Below are positions 57,408 through 64,000 of a stretch of 64,000 bases of DNA, in pieces. The first letter of the stretch is position 1. Each line of letters starts with the position of its first letter. The notes beneath the pieces were generated by a model. It saw nothing but the letters and a program-made list of their open reading frames with translations. It did no database searches and was not told the origin of the DNA. Both the position numbers and the translations under genes were made by a program. The stretch comes from Siccirubricoccus sp. G192 (lineage in GTDB: Bacteria > Pseudomonadota > Alphaproteobacteria > Acetobacterales > Acetobacteraceae): the NCBI RefSeq assembly GCF_019084075.1, contig NZ_JAHREN010000001.1, positions 5,048,501 through 5,112,500 of the forward strand, in the 5' to 3' direction.

Positions 57408-58179
57408 GGCCGCTCCCCGCCTCGATGCCGATCACCTCGCGCCGCACCACCGGGTCCGCCAGCACCTGTTCCGGCGGGCCGAGGGCGAGGATGCGGCCCT
57501 GGCTCCAGACCGCCACGCGGTCGGCGAAGCGCGCCACCACCTCCATGTCGTGCTCGACGAATACCGCGGTGACGCCGGCCTGCCGCAGCACCCGCACCAG
57601 CGTCTCCACCACGGTCATCTTCTCGGCGGTGGCGACGCCGCTGGTCGGTTCGTCCATCAGCAGCAGGCGCGGCTGCAGCGCCACCGCCATGGCGATATCG
57701 GCGAGCTTGCGGGCACCCTCGTTCAGCGCATCGGCCCGCACCCCGGCCAGGGGGCCAAGGCCGAAGCGGTCCAGCAGCGCCATTGCCTCCGCGCGGATGC
57801 CGGGGCGGAGCAGCCGGGCCAGCGGCGACCACAGCCCGGTGCGGGCGGCGATGGCAAGCGCCGCATTCTCCAGCACGGTATGCTCGGTGAAGAGCTGCGG
57901 CAGTTGGAAGCTGCGGGCGATGCCGCGGCGGACGATGGCGCGCGGCGCCAGGCCGAGGATGGAATGGCCGTCATAGGCGATGCTGCCCGCCTGCGGCCGC
58001 AGGTAGCCGGTGGCCATGTTGATGAAGGTGGTCTTGCCGGCGCCGTTCGGGCCGATGATGGCGAGGAATTCGCCCGGCATCACATCGAGGTCGATGCCAT
58101 CCGCCGCCTTCACCCCGCCGAAGGCGAGGCGCAACCCGCGCGCGGCCAGCAGCGGCGCGCCCATGTCCTTCCCCTTCAT
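57400..58179 (-). CDS. livG: Branched-chain amino acid-type ABC transporter ATPase LivG
   Basis: The 259-residue ATPase has Walker A GPNGAGKT (about 41-48), the LivG-type insert FINMATGYLRPQAGSIAYDG, a degenerate signature (ALNEGARKLADIAMAVAL, without LSGG) and Walker B LLLMDEPTSGVA. The C-terminal FVEHDMEVVARFADRVAVW holds the switch histidine. It overlaps livM by four bases. It pairs with LivF to drive transport through LivH and LivM. Confidence 0.9.
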   Translation of the reverse strand: MKGKDMGAPLLAARGLRLAFGGVKAADGIDLDVMPGEFLAIIGPNGAGKTTFINMATGYLRPQAGSIAYDGHSILGLAPRAIVRRGIARSFQLPQLFTEHTVLENAALAIAARTGLWSPLARLLRPGIRAEAMALLDRFGLGPLAGVRADALNEGARKLADIAMAVALQPRLLLMDEPTSGVATAEKMTVVETLVRVLRQAGVTAVFVEHDMEVVARFADRVAVWSQGRILALGPPEQVLADPVVRREVIGIEAGSGHA

Positions 58180-59111
58180 GCGCGGCCCCGCAGCCGGCCG
58201 GCCACGATGCCCCAGAGACCCTGCGGCGCGAAAAGGATCACCGCCAGCAGCACGCCGCCCAGGATCATCTGCCAGGCATCGGCGACCAGCGCCGCGGCAT
58301 AGACCCGCACCAGCTCATAGGCCGCCGCCCCCAGGAAGGGGCCGAGCGCGCTGCCCGCACCGCCCAGGATGAGGATGAAGACCAGCTCGCCCGAGGCGGT
58401 CCAGTAGGACAGCAGCGGCGTGACATGCCGGGTCGTCATCGCCAGCAGCGCGCCGCCGCAGCCGCCCATCACCGCCGAGAGCACATAGGCAAACAGCAGC
58501 ACCCGCCGGGCCGGCACGCCGATGAATTCCAGCCGCGTCTCCCGCGTCTTGATCCCTGCCAGCGCCCGGCCCATGGGCGAAGCGAGATAGGCCCGCACCA
58601 GCAGGCCGGATCCAACCGCCAGCACTAGCGCCAGGCCGAAGATCAGCCATTCCTGGGTCTCCCGCCCCGGCTCCTGGCCGGCGATGGTGATGGGTGTGAC
58701 ACGGATGCCGTCGGTGCCCTTGGTGATGGCGTAGAATTTCTCCAGCACCGAATAGAAGACCATGCAGAGCGCCAGGTTCAGCATGCTGAAGAAGATGTCG
58801 CGGTAGCGCACCACGAACAGGCCGATCAGCAGCCCGGCCACCGCCGAGAACAGCACCGCCAGCGGCAGCAGCAGCAGCGCCTCCGGCACCTGCGGCGCCA
58901 GGAAGGCCACCGTATAGGCGCCGAGCGCCATGAACATGGAATGGCCGAAACTCACCTGCCCGGCGCGCAGCAGCAGCAGGATGCCGAGAACCGCCAGCCC
59001 CTTGGCCAGCGCGATGGTCAGCACGAATTTCAGCCAGGGCACCGCCCAGGCCGCCAGCACCAGCAGGGCGGTGGCGGCCAGCGCCAGCAGCGGCTCGACC
59101 AGGCGGTTCAT
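58176..59111 (-). CDS. livM: Branched-chain amino acid-type ABC transporter permease LivM
   Basis: The 311-residue permease has eight to nine hydrophobic segments and LivM landmarks such as GLAVLGILLLLRAGQVSFGH, the cytoplasmic RYRDIFFSMLNLALC region and GRALAGIKTRETRLEFIG. The final helix ends RLRGRA. It overlaps livG and livH by four bases each, indicating tight coupling. Confidence 0.92.
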   Translation of the reverse strand: MNRLVEPLLALAATALLVLAAWAVPWLKFVLTIALAKGLAVLGILLLLRAGQVSFGHSMFMALGAYTVAFLAPQVPEALLLLPLAVLFSAVAGLLIGLFVVRYRDIFFSMLNLALCMVFYSVLEKFYAITKGTDGIRVTPITIAGQEPGRETQEWLIFGLALVLAVGSGLLVRAYLASPMGRALAGIKTRETRLEFIGVPARRVLLFAYVLSAVMGGCGGALLAMTTRHVTPLLSYWTASGELVFILILGGAGSALGPFLGAAAYELVRVYAAALVADAWQMILGGVLLAVILFAPQGLWGIVAGRLRGRA

Positions 59112-60043
59112 ACGCGCCTGGTCTCCACCACGCCGAAGAGCCCCTGCGGCCGCACCAGCAGCACCGCCACCATGATGAGGTAGGGCACCACCACCTCCAG
59201 CTCCGGCTCGAAATAGACCGCGATGCTGCGGCCCATGCCGATCATCAACGCGCTCAGCGCGGCGCCCTCGATCTGGCCGAGCCCGGCGATCGCCACCACC
59301 GCGAAGGACAGCACGATGGTCTGCGCCCCCACCCCCGGCACCAGCGAGGTGGTGGGCGAGGCCAGCGCGCCGCCCAGCGCCGCCAGCGCCGCGCCGAAGG
59401 TGAAGGTGAGCAGCGTCACCTTCGCGGCGTCAATGCCCATGGCCGTCGCCGCCTCCTTGTCGGTGGTGACGGCGACGATCACCCGGCCGGTCAGCGTCCG
59501 CCGCAGGAACCAGGCGAGACCCGCCAGCGTCGCCACCGCCACCCCCGGCACGACGAAGATCTGGTAGGCGGTGAAGGGGATGACATCCTCGCCGAAGGGC
59601 ACGTCCACCGTGCCGAGGAACTTCATCGGGGCGTCATGGAACAGCGGCTGCACCCCCCAGATCAGCTTCTGCACATCCTCCAGGATCATGAACAGGGCGA
59701 AGGTGACGAGCAGCTGCAGCACATCCTCCTGCCCATAGACCCGGCGCAGCACGCCGCGCTCGATCACCGGGCCGAGCACGCCACCGACCAGGACCGCGGC
59801 CAGCAGCAGCACCGCATAGCCCGCCGCCGGCGGCAGGCCCCGCGCCGAGAGGAACAGGCCGAGCGAGGCCGCGGTATAGGCGCCGATCGCAAACAGGCTG
59901 CCATGCGCCACATTGACGATGCGCAGCACGCCGAAGACCAGGTTCAGCCCGACGGCCACCATGAAGACCAGCGCGGCATAGGAAAGCCCATCCAGCAGCG
60001 CGAGGCCCAGCAGCAGGCCGTTCTCGGAAAACCAGCCTGCCAT
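59108..60043 (-). CDS. livH: Branched-chain amino acid-type ABC transporter permease LivH
   Basis: The 311-residue permease carries the LivH pattern LLLGLALLDGLSYAALVFMV, NLVFGVLRIVNVAHGSLFAI and FRRTL-type coupling region (AWFLRRTLTGRVIVAVTTDK with EAATAMGID). The C-terminal VLLVRPQGLFG box is typical. It starts 43 bases after the binding-protein gene and overlaps livM by four bases. Confidence 0.92.
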   Translation of the reverse strand: MAGWFSENGLLLGLALLDGLSYAALVFMVAVGLNLVFGVLRIVNVAHGSLFAIGAYTAASLGLFLSARGLPPAAGYAVLLLAAVLVGGVLGPVIERGVLRRVYGQEDVLQLLVTFALFMILEDVQKLIWGVQPLFHDAPMKFLGTVDVPFGEDVIPFTAYQIFVVPGVAVATLAGLAWFLRRTLTGRVIVAVTTDKEAATAMGIDAAKVTLLTFTFGAALAALGGALASPTTSLVPGVGAQTIVLSFAVVAIAGLGQIEGAALSALMIGMGRSIAVYFEPELEVVVPYLIMVAVLLVRPQGLFGVVETRRV

Positions 60044-60086
60044 CAGCCCTCCCCCCCTCAGCGATCGGCGCCCTGCGAAGCCGCGC

Positions 60087-61403
60087 TCAGCCCGCGATCG
60101 CGGCTGGCACCTGCGCCAGGATCTCGGGCTTCAGCGTCTTCAGCCAGTCCACGCTCTTCTGCCCGACCGGCGTGCTGACCATGGCGGCCGGGAAGATCAC
60201 CATGTCCTTCGGCACCGCGAAGGGGAAGCGGTCGTTGAAGGAGCTCATGCCGACGATCTGATCCTCCAGCCCCTGACCGTCCTCGCGGAGCGTGATGGAG
60301 GAGGTGGGCGAGTCGAAGGTGAGGCCGCGGAAGGCATTCGCCAGTTCCTGGTCATTCGGCCAGCCGCCGCCCTTGGCCTGGATCGCCTTGGCATAGGCGG
60401 CCTGGGTGGCGGAGATCGCCTGCGCCATGTGGTGGCAGGGATAGATCGGGTATTCGTTGTAACGCTTGCGGTAGTCCTCGACGAGGCGGCGCAGCCGCTC
60501 CGGGTCCTTCGGGCGCGGGTGGTTGTTCCAATGGTCGCCGCGGGCGCCGATCACATGCCCCGCCGGCATGGTCCGGCCGAGGATCTGCATCGAGGCCTCG
60601 GCCACCGGCAGCACGAAGGTCGAGCGGTCGAAGAGCCGGCGCTCCGCTGCCTGCCGCACCAGCGTCACCAGGTCGCCGCCCCAATGGGTGGAGAGGATCA
60701 CATCCGGCCGCGCCGCCAGCAGCCGCGTGACCTCCGTGCTGTAGTCGGTGGCGCCGAAACGCGGGAACATCTCCGCCACCACCCGCACGCCGGGCTTCAG
60801 CGTGTCCATGGCGGTCTTCCAGATCTCCCAGGAATCGCGGCCCCAGGCATAGTCCTGGTTGATCACCGCGATGCTGCGGAAGTCCGGCTTGTGCTTCAGC
60901 AGATAGAGCAGCGGTGCCAGCACCTCCGGCGTCGCATAGCCCTGGGTGCGGAAGGCGAAGGGGTGCGGCCCCTCCTCGAAGATCCGCTGGGTGCCGCAAT
61001 CCCAGAGCACGGTGGTCTTGCGCATCTCGTCCGAGAGCGGCGTGCAGGCCAGGCAGGAACCGGAGGAGATGGAGGCGAAGATGAGCTGCACGCCCTCGTT
61101 CTGCACGAGCCGGCGGTATTCGCCGACGAGGTGGTCGGTGCCCGGCCCCTCATCCACGAAAAAGGCGCGGACCGGGACGCCGCCGATGCCGCCGGCCTTG
61201 TTGATCTCCTCGAAGAGCATCTCGGCGGCCTGCCGCGCCGGCACGCCGAAGACGCTGGCAGGGCCGGAGAGGAAGGTGGTGATGCCGATCTTCAGCTCGG
61301 CCGGGCGCTGCTGCGCCCCTGCCTTGCCGCCGGCAAACAGGAGGCTGCCGGCGGTCGCGGCCCCGAGCAGGGCGGCGCGGCGCGTGAAGGCGGCATCGGT
61401 CAT
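60087..61403 (-). CDS. Periplasmic binding protein of the Liv-type ABC system (Peripla_BP_6)
   Basis: The 438-residue precursor has a twin-arginine-like leader (FTRRAALLGAATAGSLLFAG) and the type I binding fold: LKIGITTFLSGPASVFGVPA, RAFFVDEGPGTDHLVGEYRR, FASISSGSCLACTPLSDEMR and IAVINQDYAWGRDSWEIWKT. It is the first gene of the uptake operon. At about 410 mature residues it is longer than LivK, closer to the amide/urea and aromatic-acid binders of the family, so the substrate is open. It diverges from a Bug gene. Confidence 0.88.
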   Translation of the reverse strand: MTDAAFTRRAALLGAATAGSLLFAGGKAGAQQRPAELKIGITTFLSGPASVFGVPARQAAEMLFEEINKAGGIGGVPVRAFFVDEGPGTDHLVGEYRRLVQNEGVQLIFASISSGSCLACTPLSDEMRKTTVLWDCGTQRIFEEGPHPFAFRTQGYATPEVLAPLLYLLKHKPDFRSIAVINQDYAWGRDSWEIWKTAMDTLKPGVRVVAEMFPRFGATDYSTEVTRLLAARPDVILSTHWGGDLVTLVRQAAERRLFDRSTFVLPVAEASMQILGRTMPAGHVIGARGDHWNNHPRPKDPERLRRLVEDYRKRYNEYPIYPCHHMAQAISATQAAYAKAIQAKGGGWPNDQELANAFRGLTFDSPTSSITLREDGQGLEDQIVGMSSFNDRFPFAVPKDMVIFPAAMVSTPVGQKSVDWLKTLKPEILAQVPAAIAG

Positions 61404-61621
61404 GGTGGACGATTCCCTCTCCCTGGTCCCGCAGTGTCGCGGGTTTCAGCGGGAGCATGCCGGTGCCGGCCGGGGGCTGTGAAGGGTGTTCCGTTGCCGC
61501 GGCCGATTTATCCGGCGCAGCCCTGTGCCGATTCCTTGATGCCGCATCCGGCATTGGCACCCTTCCATGCGGCATGGCCGCGCTATGCTGGCACCAAGCA
61601 ACAAGATCGAGGGAGGCCCGC

Positions 61622-62617
61622 ATGAACCGCCATTCCATGGCATATCCCCTGGCACGTCCCCTGGCACGCCGGAGCCTGGCGGCCGCCGCCGCGGGCCTGC
61701 TGGGTGCCCCGGCCCGGGCGCAGCAAACCTGGCCGACGCGGCCGATCACGCTGGTCGTGCCCTATCCGCCCGGCGGCAGTTCCGACCTGGCGGTGCGGCC
61801 CCTGGCGCCGAAACTCGCCGAGATCCTCGGCCAGCCCGTGCTGATCGAGAACCGGGCCGGGGCCGGCGGCAGCATCGGCGCCGAATATGTCGCGCGGGCG
61901 CGGCCGGACGGCTACACGCTGCTGGCCTTCCCCACCGCCGTGCTCACCATCAGCCCGCATGTCATGCCACTGCCCTACGACCCAGCGCAGGCCTTCACGC
62001 CGGTGACGATGACCGCGGTCGCGCATGGCGTCATCGCGGCGCATCCCGGGCTGCCCTTCCGCGACGTCGCGGGGCTGGTGGCCTATGCGAAGGCCAATCC
62101 GGGGCGGCTGCGCTTCGGCTCCGCCGGCAATGGCACGATCACCCAGCTCAGCGGCGAGATCTTCGCCGAGGCCACCGGCATCCGGCTGGAGCACGTGCCC
62201 TATCGCGGCTCGGCGCCCTCGTTGACCGATCTGCTGGCCGGCCGCGTGCAGTTGCTGTTCGATTCGGTGGCGATCCCGGCGATCCGGGAGGGCAGGCTGA
62301 TCGGCCTCGCCACGATAGGCGAAACCCGCAACCCGCTGCTGCCGGACCTGCCGACGCTGGCCGAGCTTGGCCTCCCCCAGGCGCAGGCCCTGCCCTGGTT
62401 CGGCATCGCCGCGCCGGCCGGCCTGCCACCCGAGATCCTGACGCGGCTCACCACCGCCTTCGAAGCGGCGATGGCGGCGCCGGAGGTGGCCGCGGCAACC
62501 GCGATGATGGGCCTTACCCCGCGTTTCGAGGCCGGTGAGGCTTTCGCGGCCCGCATCCGGCGGGAGCGGGAAGTCTTCGGCGCGGTGGTGCGCCGGATCG
62601 GCGCCCGGGTGGAGTAG
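61622..62617 (+). CDS. Bug/TctC-family tripartite tricarboxylate binding protein
   Basis: ATG 61622 has GGGAGG six bases upstream and yields 331 residues; ATG 61637 is an alternative. The leader is twin-arginine-like (LARRSLAAAAAGLLGAPARA). Bug blocks are ITLVVPYPPGGSSDLAVRPL, PVLIENRAGAGGSIGAEYV, TLLAFPTAVLTISPHVMPL and LEHVPYRGSAPSLTDLLAGR. Long stretches match the Bug protein at 47512-48498, indicating paralogues. It stands alone between the Liv operon and the DUF882 gene. Confidence 0.9.
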   Translation: MNRHSMAYPLARPLARRSLAAAAAGLLGAPARAQQTWPTRPITLVVPYPPGGSSDLAVRPLAPKLAEILGQPVLIENRAGAGGSIGAEYVARARPDGYTLLAFPTAVLTISPHVMPLPYDPAQAFTPVTMTAVAHGVIAAHPGLPFRDVAGLVAYAKANPGRLRFGSAGNGTITQLSGEIFAEATGIRLEHVPYRGSAPSLTDLLAGRVQLLFDSVAIPAIREGRLIGLATIGETRNPLLPDLPTLAELGLPQAQALPWFGIAAPAGLPPEILTRLTTAFEAAMAAPEVAAATAMMGLTPRFEAGEAFAARIRREREVFGAVVRRIGARVE

Positions 62618-62712
62618 CAACGCACCTGCACTGACTGATCGCCGATATGTAGAAGTGCCAGGATCCACCGCTCGGATCGGGCGAACCTGTGCCGATATTG
62701 AGCCTCGTCCCG

Positions 62713-62726
62713 CACGCGATCGCGTG
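62713..62726. promoter_or_regulatory. Perfect 14-base palindrome upstream of the DUF882 gene
   Basis: CACGCGATCGCGTG lies 15 bases before the start codon and is flanked by CCCGC and GGCGGGG, allowing a longer imperfect hairpin. It could be an operator or a structured 5' leader. No -10/-35 pair was convincing. Confidence 0.35.
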
Positions 62727-62741
62727 AGGCGGGGTTTCGCT

Positions 62742-63401
62742 ATGTCTCTCCCTGCCGTAACTCCAGCGGCGATGCGACGCCGGATCCTGCTTCTGGGTGC
62801 CGCGGCTCCGGCCGTGCTCACCTTCCCTCCTTATGCGGCCCAGGCCGCCCCACGCCGTCAGGCGGCCCGCCAGGCGGGGCCGGCGCCGCGCCAGTTGCTG
62901 TTGCGGCACGCGGCCACCGGCGCCCGCTTCTCCGGCACCTATCATGACGGCCGGGCCGCCGACCCCGCCGCGCTGGCCGAGATTTCGGTGGTGCTGGCGG
63001 ATAGCCGGACCGGCGCGGTGCATCCCTTCGACCCGCGCGCGATCGACATCCTGTGGGAGGTGGCGCAGCGGGCGCGGCTGCGGGGCGAGTTCACGATCCT
63101 GTCCGGCTATCGCACGGCCGCGACCAATGCGGCGGTGGACGGCGCCGGCGACAGCCAGCACCTGCGGGCCGGCGCGCTCGACCTGCATGTCCCGGCGGAG
63201 CGGCTGGTGGGGTTCGGCGAGACCGCGCTGGCGATGGCGCGCGGCGGGGTCGGCATCTATGCCCGGCGCGGCTTCGTGCATCTCGACAGCGGCCCGGTGC
63301 GGCGCTGGGGCGATGTGCCCTCCGGCGGCGGCCACGCACCGGCCGCGCCGGACCCGCTGGCCCGGATCGCCGAGGCTTGGGCCGCGACGCGCGGGCGCTG
63401 A
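62742..63401 (+). CDS. DUF882/YcbK-like peptidase M15 family protein
   Basis: The 219-residue protein has a Tat/Sec leader (MRRRILLLGAAAPAVL, about 12-27; ATG 62775 is an alternative start) and the M15-type zinc-binding pattern: LSGYRTAATNAAV, then SQHLRAGALDLHV with His and Asp, and a final HLDSGPVRRWG. E. coli YcbK and related proteins act in the periplasm on peptidoglycan or its cross-links. It is flanked by an unrelated Bug gene and a convergent cupin gene. Function in this organism is inferred from family only. Confidence 0.87.
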   Translation: MSLPAVTPAAMRRRILLLGAAAPAVLTFPPYAAQAAPRRQAARQAGPAPRQLLLRHAATGARFSGTYHDGRAADPAALAEISVVLADSRTGAVHPFDPRAIDILWEVAQRARLRGEFTILSGYRTAATNAAVDGAGDSQHLRAGALDLHVPAERLVGFGETALAMARGGVGIYARRGFVHLDSGPVRRWGDVPSGGGHAPAAPDPLARIAEAWAATRGR

Positions 63402-63404
63402 ATG

Positions 63405-63443
63405 GCCCGGCCGGCGGAGGGCCGCAGCCCCCACCGCCGGGCC
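63405..63443. terminator. GC-rich hairpin between convergent genes
   Basis: CCGGCGG (63411-63417) pairs with CCGCCGG (63434-63440), extendable outward with GCC/GGC. It lies between the convergent DUF882 and cupin genes, a common place for a shared terminator. There is no T tract. Confidence 0.4.
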
Positions 63444-63456
63444 CGCACCGGAGGGC

Positions 63457-63964
63457 TCAGCCCTCGACCGCCTCGTAGGGCAGCCGTGTCACTCGGTCCA
63501 TGTTGACGCCCTCGATGCGGAGCAGCCGGGTCGCGCCGTCGCGGCGCGGCGAGTGCAGCACGCCGGGCTCATAGAGATGGGCATCGCCCGGCTTGAGCGA
63601 ATAGTCGCGCAGCCGGCGCGCCTTGCCGGGCTTGCCCTCGGCCGGCCGTTCCAGGCAGTCCCAGTCGGTCATGATGGTCTCGCCGGCGGCCTGGCCGTAG
63701 ATCGCCCAGGAGGGGCCGTGGTCGTGCGGCTTGCTGCTCTTCGCGCCCGTATAGGCATGCGCCAGGATGGCGAAGCCGAGTTCCGGGTCCTCGTAGAGCA
63801 CCTTCCGCTCCGGCGTGCCCTCCGGGATATGGGCGGCGATGAATTCCGGGTCCTGCAGCGCCTCCCGCACCAGGGCGGATACCTGCTGGCGGCCGGGGGG
63901 CGCCGGGATTGGCCTTCAAGGCGTCGTGGCATTTCTGCGCGAATTGCTGGAGCGACATGGGCAT
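63457..63964 (-). pseudogene. Cupin-fold protein, cysteine-dioxygenase-like (frame broken once)
   Basis: AGGAGG six bases before ATG 63964 fixes the start (MPMSLQQFAQKCHDALKANP). At the G-run 63895-63900 the frame shifts; the rest, from VREALQDPEFIAAHIPEGTP to the stop at 63457, reads in another frame. Removing one G gives a protein of about 168 residues. The beta-barrel core has cupin-like metal motifs in KPHDHGPSWAIYGQ and GDAHLYEPGVLHSPRRD. It is probably a metal-dependent oxygenase or a binding protein; no substrate can be assigned. The break is likely a sequence error. Confidence 0.75.
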
Positions 63965-64000
63965 GGACGGCCTCCTGGCTTTGCCTGATTATGCGACGTA

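Noticed and set aside
61553-61570. Sigma-54-like promoter (TTGGCAC...ATGC) between the Liv and Bug genes
   Set aside because: The GG to GC spacing is one base too long for the -24/-12 consensus and there is no sigma-54 activator nearby.

Overview
The window is very G+C-rich, densely packed DNA with long runs of genes joined by ATGA, GTGA or TGATG overlaps. The gene content suggests an aerobic, heterotrophic alphaproteobacterium of the Acetobacteraceae (Roseomonas-like): an alternative complex III with a caa3 oxidase, five orphan Bug/TctC binding proteins, CoA-dependent acid catabolism and formate oxidation. The taxonomic placement is inference from gene content. I see no rRNA, tRNA, IS element, prophage or CRISPR array, and no gene-free stretch longer than about 300 bases.

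Layout. 1-4.3 kb: the start of a probable sensor kinase, an OmpR-type regulator with a PepSY protein, a divergent PepSY protein and cytochrome b561 behind a shared repeat-rich control region, then a Na/phosphate cotransporter. 4.4-7.9 kb: a FadJ-type beta-oxidation enzyme, a sterol-desaturase-family protein and a YgaP-like membrane protein. 7.9-20.4 kb: a respiratory island with ActB-F, ActA, CtaG, a caa3 oxidase (subunit II carrying a cytochrome c domain, subunits I and III fused) and a lipoprotein cytochrome c; together these should carry electrons from quinol to oxygen. 20.5-26.4 kb: a chemoreceptor and the isoprenoid-precursor operon xseB-ispA-dxs-tlyA. 26.5-32.6 kb: an operon of two acyl-CoA dehydrogenases, an acyl-CoA ligase, an enoyl-CoA hydratase and a Bug protein. 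32.7-39.8 kb: an HD protein, a coiled-coil protein, a persulfide-dioxygenase-like hydrolase, a multicopper-oxidase-family protein, a 2OG-Fe(II) oxygenase and two convergent Bug proteins. 39.9-42.5 kb: modABC. 42.6-46.7 kb: a TRAP-type binding protein with a hybrid histidine kinase. 46.8-50.7 kb: a second ligase-Bug-hydratase operon. 50.7-56.6 kb: tungstate-binding TupA followed by a formate dehydrogenase operon. 56.75-61.4 kb: a Liv-type ABC uptake operon. 61.6-64 kb: a Bug protein, a DUF882/YcbK-like protein and a cupin.

Functional links. Molybdate and tungstate binding proteins sit near a metal-dependent formate dehydrogenase. Formate and acyl-CoA oxidation feed the quinone pool that ActA-F and the caa3 oxidase drain. 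Many periplasmic binding proteins without their own permeases point to a broad appetite for carboxylates.

Caveat on sequence quality. At least nine genes carry single-base frame breaks, seven of them inside G or C runs of 5-8 bases. The proteins are otherwise well conserved on both sides of each break, so most of these are more likely consensus errors than real pseudogenes. Each case is annotated individually.
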